A stretch of DNA of 22,001 nucleotides from Firmicutes bacterium UBA5227 (GTDB lineage: Bacteria; Bacillota; Clostridia; Tissierellales; Sedimentibacteraceae), in NCBI GenBank assembly GCA_002409285.1, contig DHUT01000072.1, positions 1 to 22,001 on the forward strand. The letters run 5' to 3'. The position numbers and the translations under genes were made by a program. Below, one piece after another: positions 7,932 to 14,454 of this stretch. A model generated the notes under the pieces. It saw only the letters and a list, made by a program, of their open reading frames with translations. It ran no database searches and was not told the origin of the DNA. Positions within the stretch are counted from its first letter, which is position 1, and the number at the start of each line of letters is the position of its first letter.

Positions 7932-8699
7932 ATGAATAAATTAAGTATAATGGGTGTCAGAATTGACAATAAAAATATGAACGAAGTAATTGACACTGTA
8001 AAAATGAAACTTGCTGAGAAAAAGCAGTATATTATATACACTCCAAACACCGAAATTATTATGATGTGCCAAAAGGATGAGGAATTCATAGGACTTCTTA
8101 ACAGGTCGGATATAAATATACCTGATGGAGTGGGGCTAATATATGCTTCGAAAATAAAAAAGCATCCCTTGAAGGAGAAAGTTGCAGGCTATGATTTATC
8201 TGTAAATTTATTGAAGCTTGCAGATGAACAGGGATTAAAACTTTTTGTGATTGGCGGAAAGCCCGGAGTGGCGGAAACAGCTATGAAAAATGTTCATGAA
8301 GAATATCCGAACATTAAAATTGTGGGCGCACAACATGGATATTTCAAGGGAACACATTTGGGTCAAAAAGGTCATGAAGAAGAATTGAAGGTTATTGAAG
8401 CAATTAACAAAAAAGAGCCTGATATTCTGTTTGTGGGCTTTGGTGCTAAAAAGCAGGAGCAGTGGATAGAATACAACAAGGATAAAATTAATGCCAAAAT
8501 CATCATCGGAAATGGCGGAACCTTGGACGGACTTGCAGGTAACGTAAAGAGAGCTCCGGAAATATTTATAAAGTTGGGGCTTGAGTGGTTCTACAGGCTT
8601 GTAAAGGAGCCTAAAAGGATTAAAAGGCAAATTCTGTTGCCTGTTTTCATGTTTAGGGTTTTGTTTGGAAATAAAAATATTGTTAAAGAAATTGAGTAG
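7932..8699 (+). CDS. tagA: WecG/TagA/CpsF family N-acetylmannosaminyltransferase
   Basis: The 255-residue protein carries the full GT26 pattern: YTPNTEIIM, then INIPDGVGLIYASKI (the catalytic Asp region), FVIGGKPGVAETA, FVGFGAKKQEQWI, and IGNGGTLDGLAGNVKRAPE with the C-terminal GLEWFYRLVKEPKRIKRQ. The family transfers ManNAc from UDP-ManNAc to GlcNAc-PP-undecaprenol at the inner membrane face, giving the disaccharide that begins teichoic or secondary cell-wall polymers. The C-terminal Arg/Lys-rich tail is the known membrane-targeting appendage of the family. It starts one base after csaB with AAGGAA upstream. CsaB and TagA together define a pyruvylated ManNAc-GlcNAc polymer pathway. Confidence 0.93.
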   Translation: MNKLSIMGVRIDNKNMNEVIDTVKMKLAEKKQYIIYTPNTEIIMMCQKDEEFIGLLNRSDINIPDGVGLIYASKIKKHPLKEKVAGYDLSVNLLKLADEQGLKLFVIGGKPGVAETAMKNVHEEYPNIKIVGAQHGYFKGTHLGQKGHEEELKVIEAINKKEPDILFVGFGAKKQEQWIEYNKDKINAKIIIGNGGTLDGLAGNVKRAPEIFIKLGLEWFYRLVKEPKRIKRQILLPVFMFRVLFGNKNIVKEIE

Positions 8700-8711
8700 G
8701 AGGAAAGAAGC

Positions 8712-9359
8712 TTGAAGTTATTTATTGATACAGCCAATGTGGAAGAGATAAAAAAGGCAAATGATATGGGCGTTATATGCGGAGTAACCACAAATCCGTC
8801 TTTAATTGCCAAGGAAGGAAGAGTATTTGAGGAAGTTGTGAAGGAAATTACACAGATAGTTGATGGTCCCATAAGTGCGGAAGTTATAAGTCCTGATGCG
8901 GAGGGAATGATAAGAGAGGCTGTGGAGCTTGCAAAAATACATAAAAATATAGTTATTAAGATTCCTATGACCATTGAGGGGTTAAAGGCCGTAAAGGTGC
9001 TTTCAAGGGAATATATAAAAACAAATGTTACGCTCGTTTTTTCCTCCGCACAGGCATTGATGGCCGCAAGGGCAGGAGCAGCCTATGTGAGCCCCTTTGT
9101 CGGCAGGCTGGATGATGTGAGCAACAGCGGAATGGAGCTTATAGAGGAAATTGTGAACATTTTTAACAATTACGAAATAACCACGGAAATAATTGCGGCA
9201 AGCATAAGACACCCTATGCACGTAACACAGGCTGCCAGGCTTGGATGCCATATTGCTACGGTACCCTACAAGGTGCTGGTTCAAATGACAAAACACCCTT
9301 TAACAGACAAAGGAATAGACCAGTTCCTGAAGGATTGGGAAACAGTACCAAAGAGATAA
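8712..9359 (+). CDS. tal: Transaldolase (small TalC/FSA-like subfamily)
   Basis: The protein is 215 residues. It begins MKLFIDTANVEEI (Asp 6) and has TTNPSL, IVIKIPMT with the Schiff-base lysine at position 83, TNVTLVFS and YVSPFVGRLDD. This is the small decameric transaldolase/fructose-6-phosphate aldolase family. Two residues discriminate the activities: E. coli FSA uses Gln 59 and Tyr 131, whereas transaldolases have Glu and Phe. Here I read Glu 57 (SAEV) and Phe 129 (SPFVGR), so transaldolase is more likely (sedoheptulose-7-P + glyceraldehyde-3-P to erythrose-4-P + fructose-6-P). The TTG start has GTAGGAGGAAAG upstream. The two transketolase genes that follow complete the non-oxidative pentose phosphate pathway. 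Confidence 0.9.
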   Translation: MKLFIDTANVEEIKKANDMGVICGVTTNPSLIAKEGRVFEEVVKEITQIVDGPISAEVISPDAEGMIREAVELAKIHKNIVIKIPMTIEGLKAVKVLSREYIKTNVTLVFSSAQALMAARAGAAYVSPFVGRLDDVSNSGMELIEEIVNIFNNYEITTEIIAASIRHPMHVTQAARLGCHIATVPYKVLVQMTKHPLTDKGIDQFLKDWETVPKR

Positions 9360-9377
9360 AGACATAAGGAGGTTTAT

Positions 9378-10190
9378 ATGAATAACGAAAATTTATGTGT
9401 CATAGCAACGAATATGCGAAGAAATATACTGACTATGGTTCATGGGGCAAAGTCAGGGCATCCCGGCGGTTCACTGTCTGCAGTGGAAATAATAACATAC
9501 CTGTATTTTAAAGAAATGAACATAGAAGATCCGAAGGATGAAAACCGGGATCGCTTTATACTTTCAAAAGGTCACGGAGCACCTGTTTTATATTCTGCTC
9601 TCATGGAAAAAGGATTTATAAGCAAGGATTTAATCGGAACCCTTAGAAAAATAGATTCAAAGCTTCAGGGACATCCTGACATGAATAAGATTCCGGGGAT
9701 TGAAGCATCCACAGGCTCACTTGGGCAGGGATTGGCAATAGCAAACGGAATGGCTCTGGCGTTTAAGCTTGATAATAAGAAAAACCGGGTATTTGCACTA
9801 TTGGGAGATGGGGAGATACAGGAGGGCATGATTTGGGAAGCTGCTATGCTTGCAGGTCACTATCATCTGGATAATATGACGGCAATAGTTGACCACAACG
9901 GACTTCAGATAGACGGAAGAAACAGTGATGTTATGACTGTTGAACCAATTGACAAGAAATTTGAAGCTTTTGGATGGTATACAATTAAAGCAGACGGCAA
10001 TGATTTTGAATCTCTTGAAAAAGCTTTTGAGGAAAGAAGAACCGTGAAAGACAAACCAGTGGTTATAATAGCAAAGACAACAAAGGGAAAGGGTTGTTCG
10101 TTTATGGAAGATCAGGCATCCTGGCACGGAAAAGCTCCAAATGACGAGGAATATCTAAAAGCAATGGACGAATTAGGGAGGTGCGAATAA
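9378..10190 (+). CDS. Transketolase, N-terminal subunit
   Basis: The 270-residue protein is the thiamine-diphosphate half of a split transketolase. It shows AKSGHPGGSLSAVEI (near residue 24), RFILSKGHGAPVLYSAL, EASTGSLGQGLAIANGMALA, and the ThDP/Mg motif LLGDGEIQEG leading about 25 residues later to DHNGLQIDG. The usual large transketolase is about 660 residues, so this is one half; the pyrimidine-binding half is the next gene. The enzyme moves two-carbon ketol units between sugar phosphates. AAGGAGG lies before the ATG at 9378. The stop TAA overlaps the next ATG by one base (TAATG), so the two subunits are translated in a coupled way. Confidence 0.95.
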   Translation: MNNENLCVIATNMRRNILTMVHGAKSGHPGGSLSAVEIITYLYFKEMNIEDPKDENRDRFILSKGHGAPVLYSALMEKGFISKDLIGTLRKIDSKLQGHPDMNKIPGIEASTGSLGQGLAIANGMALAFKLDNKKNRVFALLGDGEIQEGMIWEAAMLAGHYHLDNMTAIVDHNGLQIDGRNSDVMTVEPIDKKFEAFGWYTIKADGNDFESLEKAFEERRTVKDKPVVIIAKTTKGKGCSFMEDQASWHGKAPNDEEYLKAMDELGRCE

Positions 10191-11131
10191 TGGCGAAGGC
10201 TACCAGAGAAGCTTATGGAGAAGCACTGAAAAAACTTGCTGCAAATAATCCGGATGTAGTTGTACTTGATGCAGACCTGTCAGGCTCAACAAAGACATCC
10301 GAATTTAAAAAAATAAGCCCTGAAAGGTTTTTTAATGTGGGAATTGCAGAGCAGGATTTAATTGGAACAGCGGCAGGAATGGCAATAGCCGGAAAGATTC
10401 CTTTCGCAAGCTCATTTGCAATGTTTGCTGTGGGAAGAGCATACGAAATAATACGGAACACCGTGGCATATCCTAAACTGAATGTTAAAATTGCTGCAAC
10501 CCATGCCGGACTCACAGTAGGTGAAGATGGAGCTTCCCATCAGGCAATTGAAGACATCAGCTTGATGAGAGGTATCCCAAACATGACAGTAATTAATCCT
10601 GCTGACAGTATAGAAGCAGAACAGGCAGTACTTAAGGCTGCTGAAATTAAGGGTCCGGTGTATATAAGGCTTGGAAGAATGGCTGTTGAGGATGTATATG
10701 ACACAGATTACAAATTCCAGTTAGGAAAAGGTGTTGAACTTAAAAAAGGCAATGACCTTACAATTATAGCAACAGGCATTATGGTTCAGGAAGCATTAAA
10801 GGCTGCAAAGAAGCTTTCTGAAGAAGGAATAGATGCAAGAGTTATAAATATACACACGATTAAGCCAATTGATAAGGAGATAATCATAACAGCCGCAAAA
10901 GAGACAGGAGCTATTGTTACTGCTGAGGAACACAGCATAATAGGAGGCCTTGGAAGTGCGGTGCTGGAAGTTTTGTCTGATGTATATCCGGTTCCCGTTA
11001 AAAGAATTGGTGTGTTGGATACATTTGGTGAATCAGGAAAGCCCTCTGACCTTTTGAAAAAATATCATCTCACCGAAGAAGATATTCAAGGGGCCTGCAG
11101 GGAGGCAATTAAGTTAAAAGAAAGAATTTAA
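10190..11131 (+). CDS. Transketolase, C-terminal subunit
   Basis: The protein is about 313 residues from the ATG at 10190, where AGGGAGGTG sits six to seven bases upstream; a GTG at 10181 is also in frame but lies inside that ribosome binding site. It contains FFNVGIAEQDLIGTAAGMA, with the conserved Glu that activates thiamine diphosphate, then ASSFAMFAVGRAYEIIRN, THAGLTVGEDGASHQAIEDI, and the C-terminal domain (LTIIATGIMVQEALKAA, TAEEHSIIGGLGSAV). It pairs with the preceding subunit to form the active tetramer. It is the last gene of the operon; a strong terminator follows ten bases on. Confidence 0.95.
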   Translation: MAKATREAYGEALKKLAANNPDVVVLDADLSGSTKTSEFKKISPERFFNVGIAEQDLIGTAAGMAIAGKIPFASSFAMFAVGRAYEIIRNTVAYPKLNVKIAATHAGLTVGEDGASHQAIEDISLMRGIPNMTVINPADSIEAEQAVLKAAEIKGPVYIRLGRMAVEDVYDTDYKFQLGKGVELKKGNDLTIIATGIMVQEALKAAKKLSEEGIDARVINIHTIKPIDKEIIITAAKETGAIVTAEEHSIIGGLGSAVLEVLSDVYPVPVKRIGVLDTFGESGKPSDLLKKYHLTEEDIQGACREAIKLKERI

Positions 11132-11140
11132 AAAATTAAA

Positions 11141-11166
11141 AGCGCTGTAGTTCTACAGTGCTTTTT
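11141..11166 (+). terminator. Rho-independent terminator of the csaB-transketolase operon
   Basis: AGCGCTGTAG, loop TT, and CTACAGTGCT form a 10-bp stem with one G-T pair, directly followed by TTTT. Confidence 0.9.
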
Positions 11167-11279
11167 AGGTGAAATTATCGAATGAAATTGTTTTCTTTAT
11201 CAAAAATGTGAATTAGTTTACATTGTGAAATGATGACAAAATTAGGTTGAAATTGTTAAAAATTTTTATTAATTTTATA

Positions 11280-11308
11280 TTGACATTGGTATACTATCAA
11301 GGTATAAT
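11280..11308 (+). promoter_or_regulatory. Sigma-A promoter P1 of carD
   Basis: A perfect TTGACA (11280-11285), a 17-base spacer and a perfect TATAAT (11303-11308). Confidence 0.85.
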
Positions 11309-11315
11309 AACCAAT

Positions 11316-11344
11316 TTGACATTTGTTGTTCTATGGTGTATACT
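11316..11344 (+). promoter_or_regulatory. Sigma-A promoter P2 of carD
   Basis: TTGACA (11316-11321), a 17-base spacer and TATACT (11339-11344). A transcript from P2 would begin near 11351, so its leader would be only about 16 bases and would start almost at the AGGAGG (11353-11358). Confidence 0.8.
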
Positions 11345-11366
11345 AAATATATAGGAGGTAATTCTG

Positions 11367-11861
11367 ATGTTTAGTTTAGGTGATAAGGTAGTATATCCAA
11401 TGCATGGAGCCGGTGTTATTGAAACAGTTGAGAAAAAAGAAATACTTGGTGAAGTAAAAAATTACTATGTACTCAAGATGCCGATTGGTGAAATGAAGCT
11501 TATGATACCCGTTGATAATGTTAATAACATAGGCTTAAGAAGAATTATTGACAATGGTTTGGTAGGCAAGGTATATGAAATATTGAAGCAGGGTGCGGTA
11601 TTAAATGATTCAAACTGGAACAAAAGATACCGGGATAATATGTTAAAAATGAAAACAGGGGATATATTTGAGGTTGCTCAGGTTGTTAGGGACTTAACAT
11701 ACCGGGACAGAGAAAAAGGTCTTTCGACAGGTGAGAAAAAGATGCTTGTCAGTGCAAAACAAATGATTGTAAGTGAAATTGCACTATCTACAAACAATGA
11801 CGGTAATAAAGTTCAGGATTATTTGGACAATATAATTAATGAAGATGCGCTGGAGCAGTAA
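11367..11861 (+). CDS. carD: CarD/CdnL family RNA polymerase-binding transcription regulator
   Basis: The 164-residue protein begins MFSLGDKVVYPMHGAGVIE, the start of the CarD/TRCF RNA-polymerase-interaction Tudor-like domain (about residues 1-60). An all-helical C-terminal domain follows with VGKVYEILKQG, NWNKRYRDNMLKMKTGD, VVRDLTYRDREKGLSTGEKKML and SEIA, as in the CdnL DNA-binding domain. In mycobacteria CarD binds the RNA polymerase beta subunit and stabilises open promoter complexes. The ATG has AGGAGG eight bases upstream, and two strong tandem promoters precede it, so high constitutive expression is likely. The neighbour is yacL, a pairing seen often in Clostridia; the ispD/ispF genes that often follow are not present here. 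Confidence 0.93.
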   Translation: MFSLGDKVVYPMHGAGVIETVEKKEILGEVKNYYVLKMPIGEMKLMIPVDNVNNIGLRRIIDNGLVGKVYEILKQGAVLNDSNWNKRYRDNMLKMKTGDIFEVAQVVRDLTYRDREKGLSTGEKKMLVSAKQMIVSEIALSTNNDGNKVQDYLDNIINEDALEQ

Positions 11862-11866
11862 CAATA

Positions 11867-11894
11867 ATGTGCTTTAGTGCATATTTCTTTATTT
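11867..11894 (+). terminator. Weak terminator-like hairpin after carD
   Basis: ATGTGC, a six-base loop and GCATAT form a 6-bp stem with one G-T pair, followed by TTCTTTATTT. It is weak and could allow read-through to yacL. Confidence 0.3.
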
Positions 11895-12024
11895 ACCCAT
11901 AATTTAAGGTAAAATTAATAATAATTAAATATAATTTCAAGAAAATAGTATAGTCAAATAATAAAAAATATGTTACATTAAATAATATAGAAATATATGG
12001 GTATACTTAAAGGGAGGTGAGAAG

Positions 12025-13116
12025 ATGTTAGATAAATTTATAAAAGCTGTTATTTCTGTAATCGGAGCATCACTTGGTGCTTTTGTCGGAGTACTGCTAA
12101 ACCAGAATGATTTTCTTAAATTGCCTAATTATCAAAACGTTTTAGTAATAATTGGTATCAGCTTAGTATTTGGAATTATATTTTTACTTTTATCAACAAA
12201 AATCAAAAATATCAGTCTTGGAATAGTAGGTTCATTTGAAAGGGAGCTGCTGAAATTTTCAACAACGGATATTATTTGGGGTGCTGTGGGATTAATAGTT
12301 GGATTTGTTATTGCGTTCTTAATAAGCCAGCCATTTTCAGACATTAAATATGTAGGCACAATTGTTGCAATATTGTCATATTTTACATTTGGTTACTTAG
12401 GAATAAAAATTTCCACAAGGAAAAAGGATGATTTTGTATGGCCCCAAATAAATTTGAAGAAACAATCAACAAATAAGAAACAGGATAAAACAAAGAAAGA
12501 AATAACTTCACCCAAAATACTTGATACCAGCGTTATAATCGACGGAAGAATTTCTGACATATGTAAGACAGGATTTGTTGAAGGAACATTAATTATACCT
12601 GAGTTTGTACTGAAGGAGTTAAGGCATATAGCTGATTCATCAGATAGCCTTAAAAGAAACAGGGGCAGAAGAGGTCTGGATATATTAAATATACTCCAAA
12701 AAGATGATACGGTTCATGTTGTAATTGAATCAAAGGATTACGGCGACAACATCGAAGTAGATGTAAAACTTTTAAAGCTTGCAAAAGAACTGGGAGGCAA
12801 GGTTTTGACAAATGATTTTAACTTGAACAAGGTTGCAGAGTTTCAGGGAGTTGAGGTATTAAATATTAATGAGCTGGCAAATGCCGTCAAACCTGTTGTC
12901 CTTCCGGGAGAAGAGATGACTGTAATGGTGGTTAAGGATGGTAAGGAATCAGGGCAGGGTTTGGCATATCTGGATGATGGTACAATGATTGTGGTAGAAG
13001 GCGGTAAAAAATGTATCGGCGACTCGGTCGTGGTAACAGTAACAAGTGTGCTTCAGACAGCGGCAGGCAGAATGATTTTTGCCAAACTTAAAAATGTTAT
13101 TAATAAGGCAGTATGA
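12025..13116 (+). CDS. yacL: YacL-type membrane protein with PIN and TRAM domains
   Basis: The 363-residue protein begins with about four membrane segments (about residues 1-130: AVISVIGASLGAFVGVLL, VLVIIGISLVFGIIFLLL, IIWGAVGLIVGFVIAFLI, YVGTIVAILSYFTFGYLGI). A basic linker leads to a PIN nuclease domain (about residues 160-285). Conserved acids are Asp 167 in ILDTSVIIDGR, Glu in PEFVLKELRHIAD, and Asp 264 in KVLTNDFNLNK. A TRAM RNA-binding domain closes the protein (about residues 293-358: GEEMTVMVVKDGKESGQG to VTVTSVLQTAAGRM). The combination suggests membrane-tethered RNA cleavage, but the B. subtilis homologue has no firmly established substrate that I know of. AGGGAGGTGAG precedes the ATG; a terminator follows. 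Confidence 0.92.
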   Translation: MLDKFIKAVISVIGASLGAFVGVLLNQNDFLKLPNYQNVLVIIGISLVFGIIFLLLSTKIKNISLGIVGSFERELLKFSTTDIIWGAVGLIVGFVIAFLISQPFSDIKYVGTIVAILSYFTFGYLGIKISTRKKDDFVWPQINLKKQSTNKKQDKTKKEITSPKILDTSVIIDGRISDICKTGFVEGTLIIPEFVLKELRHIADSSDSLKRNRGRRGLDILNILQKDDTVHVVIESKDYGDNIEVDVKLLKLAKELGGKVLTNDFNLNKVAEFQGVEVLNINELANAVKPVVLPGEEMTVMVVKDGKESGQGLAYLDDGTMIVVEGGKKCIGDSVVVTVTSVLQTAAGRMIFAKLKNVINKAV

Positions 13117-13141
13117 AAAAAGAAATAATAATTATTATTAA

Positions 13142-13166
13142 AGGGTGCTTAGAGCATCCTTTTTTG
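13142..13166 (+). terminator. Rho-independent terminator after yacL
   Basis: AGGGTGCT, loop TAG and AGCATCCT form an 8-bp stem with one G-T pair, followed by TTTTTT. Confidence 0.88.
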
Positions 13167-13261
13167 TTGTCGAAGTTTTAAAATTCCTATTTCAACAAAT
13201 TAATGAATATTTGAAGTTATGGAGGTTAAACTAATTATATTATGATTTTAGGATGGGGATT

Positions 13262-13900
13262 ATGATTATTGTTGTGATTAGAGCGATAGTTTTATATGCT
13301 GCATTGATGGTTTCTATGAGAATAATGGGAAAAGGAGAACTTGGAGAGCTTCAGCCTCATGATCTGGTTGTTTCTCTTATGCTTGCAGAGCTGGCTGTAA
13401 TGCCCATGGAAGATCTGGGAGCACCCCTGATGCATGGCTTTATTGCAATAGCCACAATTATGTTTTTGCAGTGTTTTATATCATATATAACTCTAAAGAG
13501 CAATTATGCCAGAAAATTCATATGCGGAGCTCCCACTATTATAATTGACCACGGAAAGTTTAATGCTAAGGAAATGAATAAACTGAGAATTAACATGAAT
13601 GATGTACTTGGTCAGATGCGTTTAAAGGGGTACTGCAGCATTGAAAACATAGACTATATTATTATGGAAACAAACGGAGAAATGAGTATTATTGCTCCTG
13701 ATGATCCACCCGGAACAAAATGCAAGAGAATTCCTGTTACAACCATAGTTGATGGTAAGATATTGCATGGTAATTTCAAGAAATATAAGCTTTCTTATGA
13801 AGATTTTGAAAAAGAACTTAAAAAGAAAAAGTTAAAAACAAAACAGGTTTTATATGGATTTGTTGATGAAAATGAAAAATTTGTTTTTTATAAGAGGTAG
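13262..13900 (+). CDS. yetF: YetF/DUF421 family membrane protein
   Basis: The protein is about 212 residues. Three hydrophobic segments lie in the first 85 residues (VVIRAIVLYAALMVSMRIMG, the LVVSLMLAELAVMPM stretch, and FIAIATIMFLQCFISYITL). The soluble C-terminal part has MRLKGYCSIENIDYIIMETNGEMSII, the usual DUF421 beta-rich domain. A DUF421 protein (2Duf, with DUF1657) raises spore heat resistance in some bacilli; general function is unknown. I prefer the ATG at 13262, with GGATGGGG just upstream; an in-frame ATG at 13253 lies within that motif and would add three residues. A tiny frame starting at 13242 (seven residues) overlaps the 13262 ATG as ATGA, but its nearest GGAGG (13221-13225) is far away, so it is not called. 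Confidence 0.88.
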   Translation: MIIVVIRAIVLYAALMVSMRIMGKGELGELQPHDLVVSLMLAELAVMPMEDLGAPLMHGFIAIATIMFLQCFISYITLKSNYARKFICGAPTIIIDHGKFNAKEMNKLRINMNDVLGQMRLKGYCSIENIDYIIMETNGEMSIIAPDDPPGTKCKRIPVTTIVDGKILHGNFKKYKLSYEDFEKELKKKKLKTKQVLYGFVDENEKFVFYKR

Positions 13901-13903
13901 CAT

Positions 13904-14287
13904 ATGAAAATGGTAGCAACATCTTTAATAGTACTTCTCATACTGATAGGAGTATGGATTTGGTTCCACTTTACTTCCATAGAACCTGTAACATCATTCT
14001 ATTATGAAAAATTAGCGGAACTGTCGGATTTAATCGACGATGACCAATGGCGAAGAGCAGGTGCGGATATGCAAATTTATCACGACAAATGGGATGATAC
14101 CAGAAACCTGTGGGTTTATTTCATAAATCAAAATGATGTAGACAGTATTGATTCATCAATTAAAAAATTAGTTTCCTTTATAAAAAATCAGGATAAAACA
14201 ATGGCTCAAGCCGAAATTGAGCACTTAAGGGTACTGTTTAATGTAATTAAGGAAAATGAATGCTTATCTTTGGAAAATATAATGTAG
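13904..14287 (+). CDS. DUF4363 family membrane-anchored protein
   Basis: The 127-residue protein has one N-terminal membrane segment (about residues 5-23: ATSLIVLLILIGVWIWFHF) and then a helical outer domain with WRRAGADMQIYHDKWDD, a Trp/Tyr-rich core, and two later helices (about residues 75-120). This matches DUF4363, small proteins often encoded after DUF421/YetF genes in Clostridia; function is unknown. The gene starts three bases after yetF with AAGAGG upstream, so both are probably made from one mRNA and may form a complex. Confidence 0.85.
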   Translation: MKMVATSLIVLLILIGVWIWFHFTSIEPVTSFYYEKLAELSDLIDDDQWRRAGADMQIYHDKWDDTRNLWVYFINQNDVDSIDSSIKKLVSFIKNQDKTMAQAEIEHLRVLFNVIKENECLSLENIM

Positions 14288-14393
14288 TAGCCTGATTATA
14301 TTCAATATCGTATCGATGTTTTCAATCAAAATACCGCATAATTTTTAAGTAAAGCTGTTGAACTTCCCGCTTCTAACGCTTCTAATGAATTTA

Positions 14394-14422
14394 TTGCAGT
14401 ATAAATCCTCATATGGTATAAT
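14394..14422 (+). promoter_or_regulatory. Sigma-A promoter of the three-gene operon
   Basis: TTGCAG (14394-14399), a 17-base spacer and a perfect TATAAT (14417-14422) lie 32 bases before the preferred ATG at 14455. Transcription would start near 14429. Confidence 0.75.
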
Positions 14423-14448
14423 AAGTACTATATAAAATTGATATGAGG
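14407..14448. promoter_or_regulatory. Perfect 8-bp inverted repeat around the -10 box and ribosome binding site
   Basis: CCTCATAT (14407-14414, in the promoter spacer) and ATATGAGG (14441-14448, containing the ribosome binding site GAGG) form a perfect inverted repeat with 26 bases between. The left arm lies upstream of the predicted transcription start, so an operator for a dimeric repressor, with centres about 34 bases apart, fits better than an RNA hairpin. Confidence 0.45.
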
Positions 14449-14454
14449 TATAGT

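Noticed and set aside
13242..13265. Seven-codon leader peptide overlapping the yetF start
   Set aside because: The GGAGG upstream is about 16 bases away, too far for efficient use, and no regulatory structure is visible.
14443..14454. Alternative ATG for the giant protein
   Set aside because: This ATG overlaps the GAGG that serves the ATG at 14455 and has no binding site of its own.
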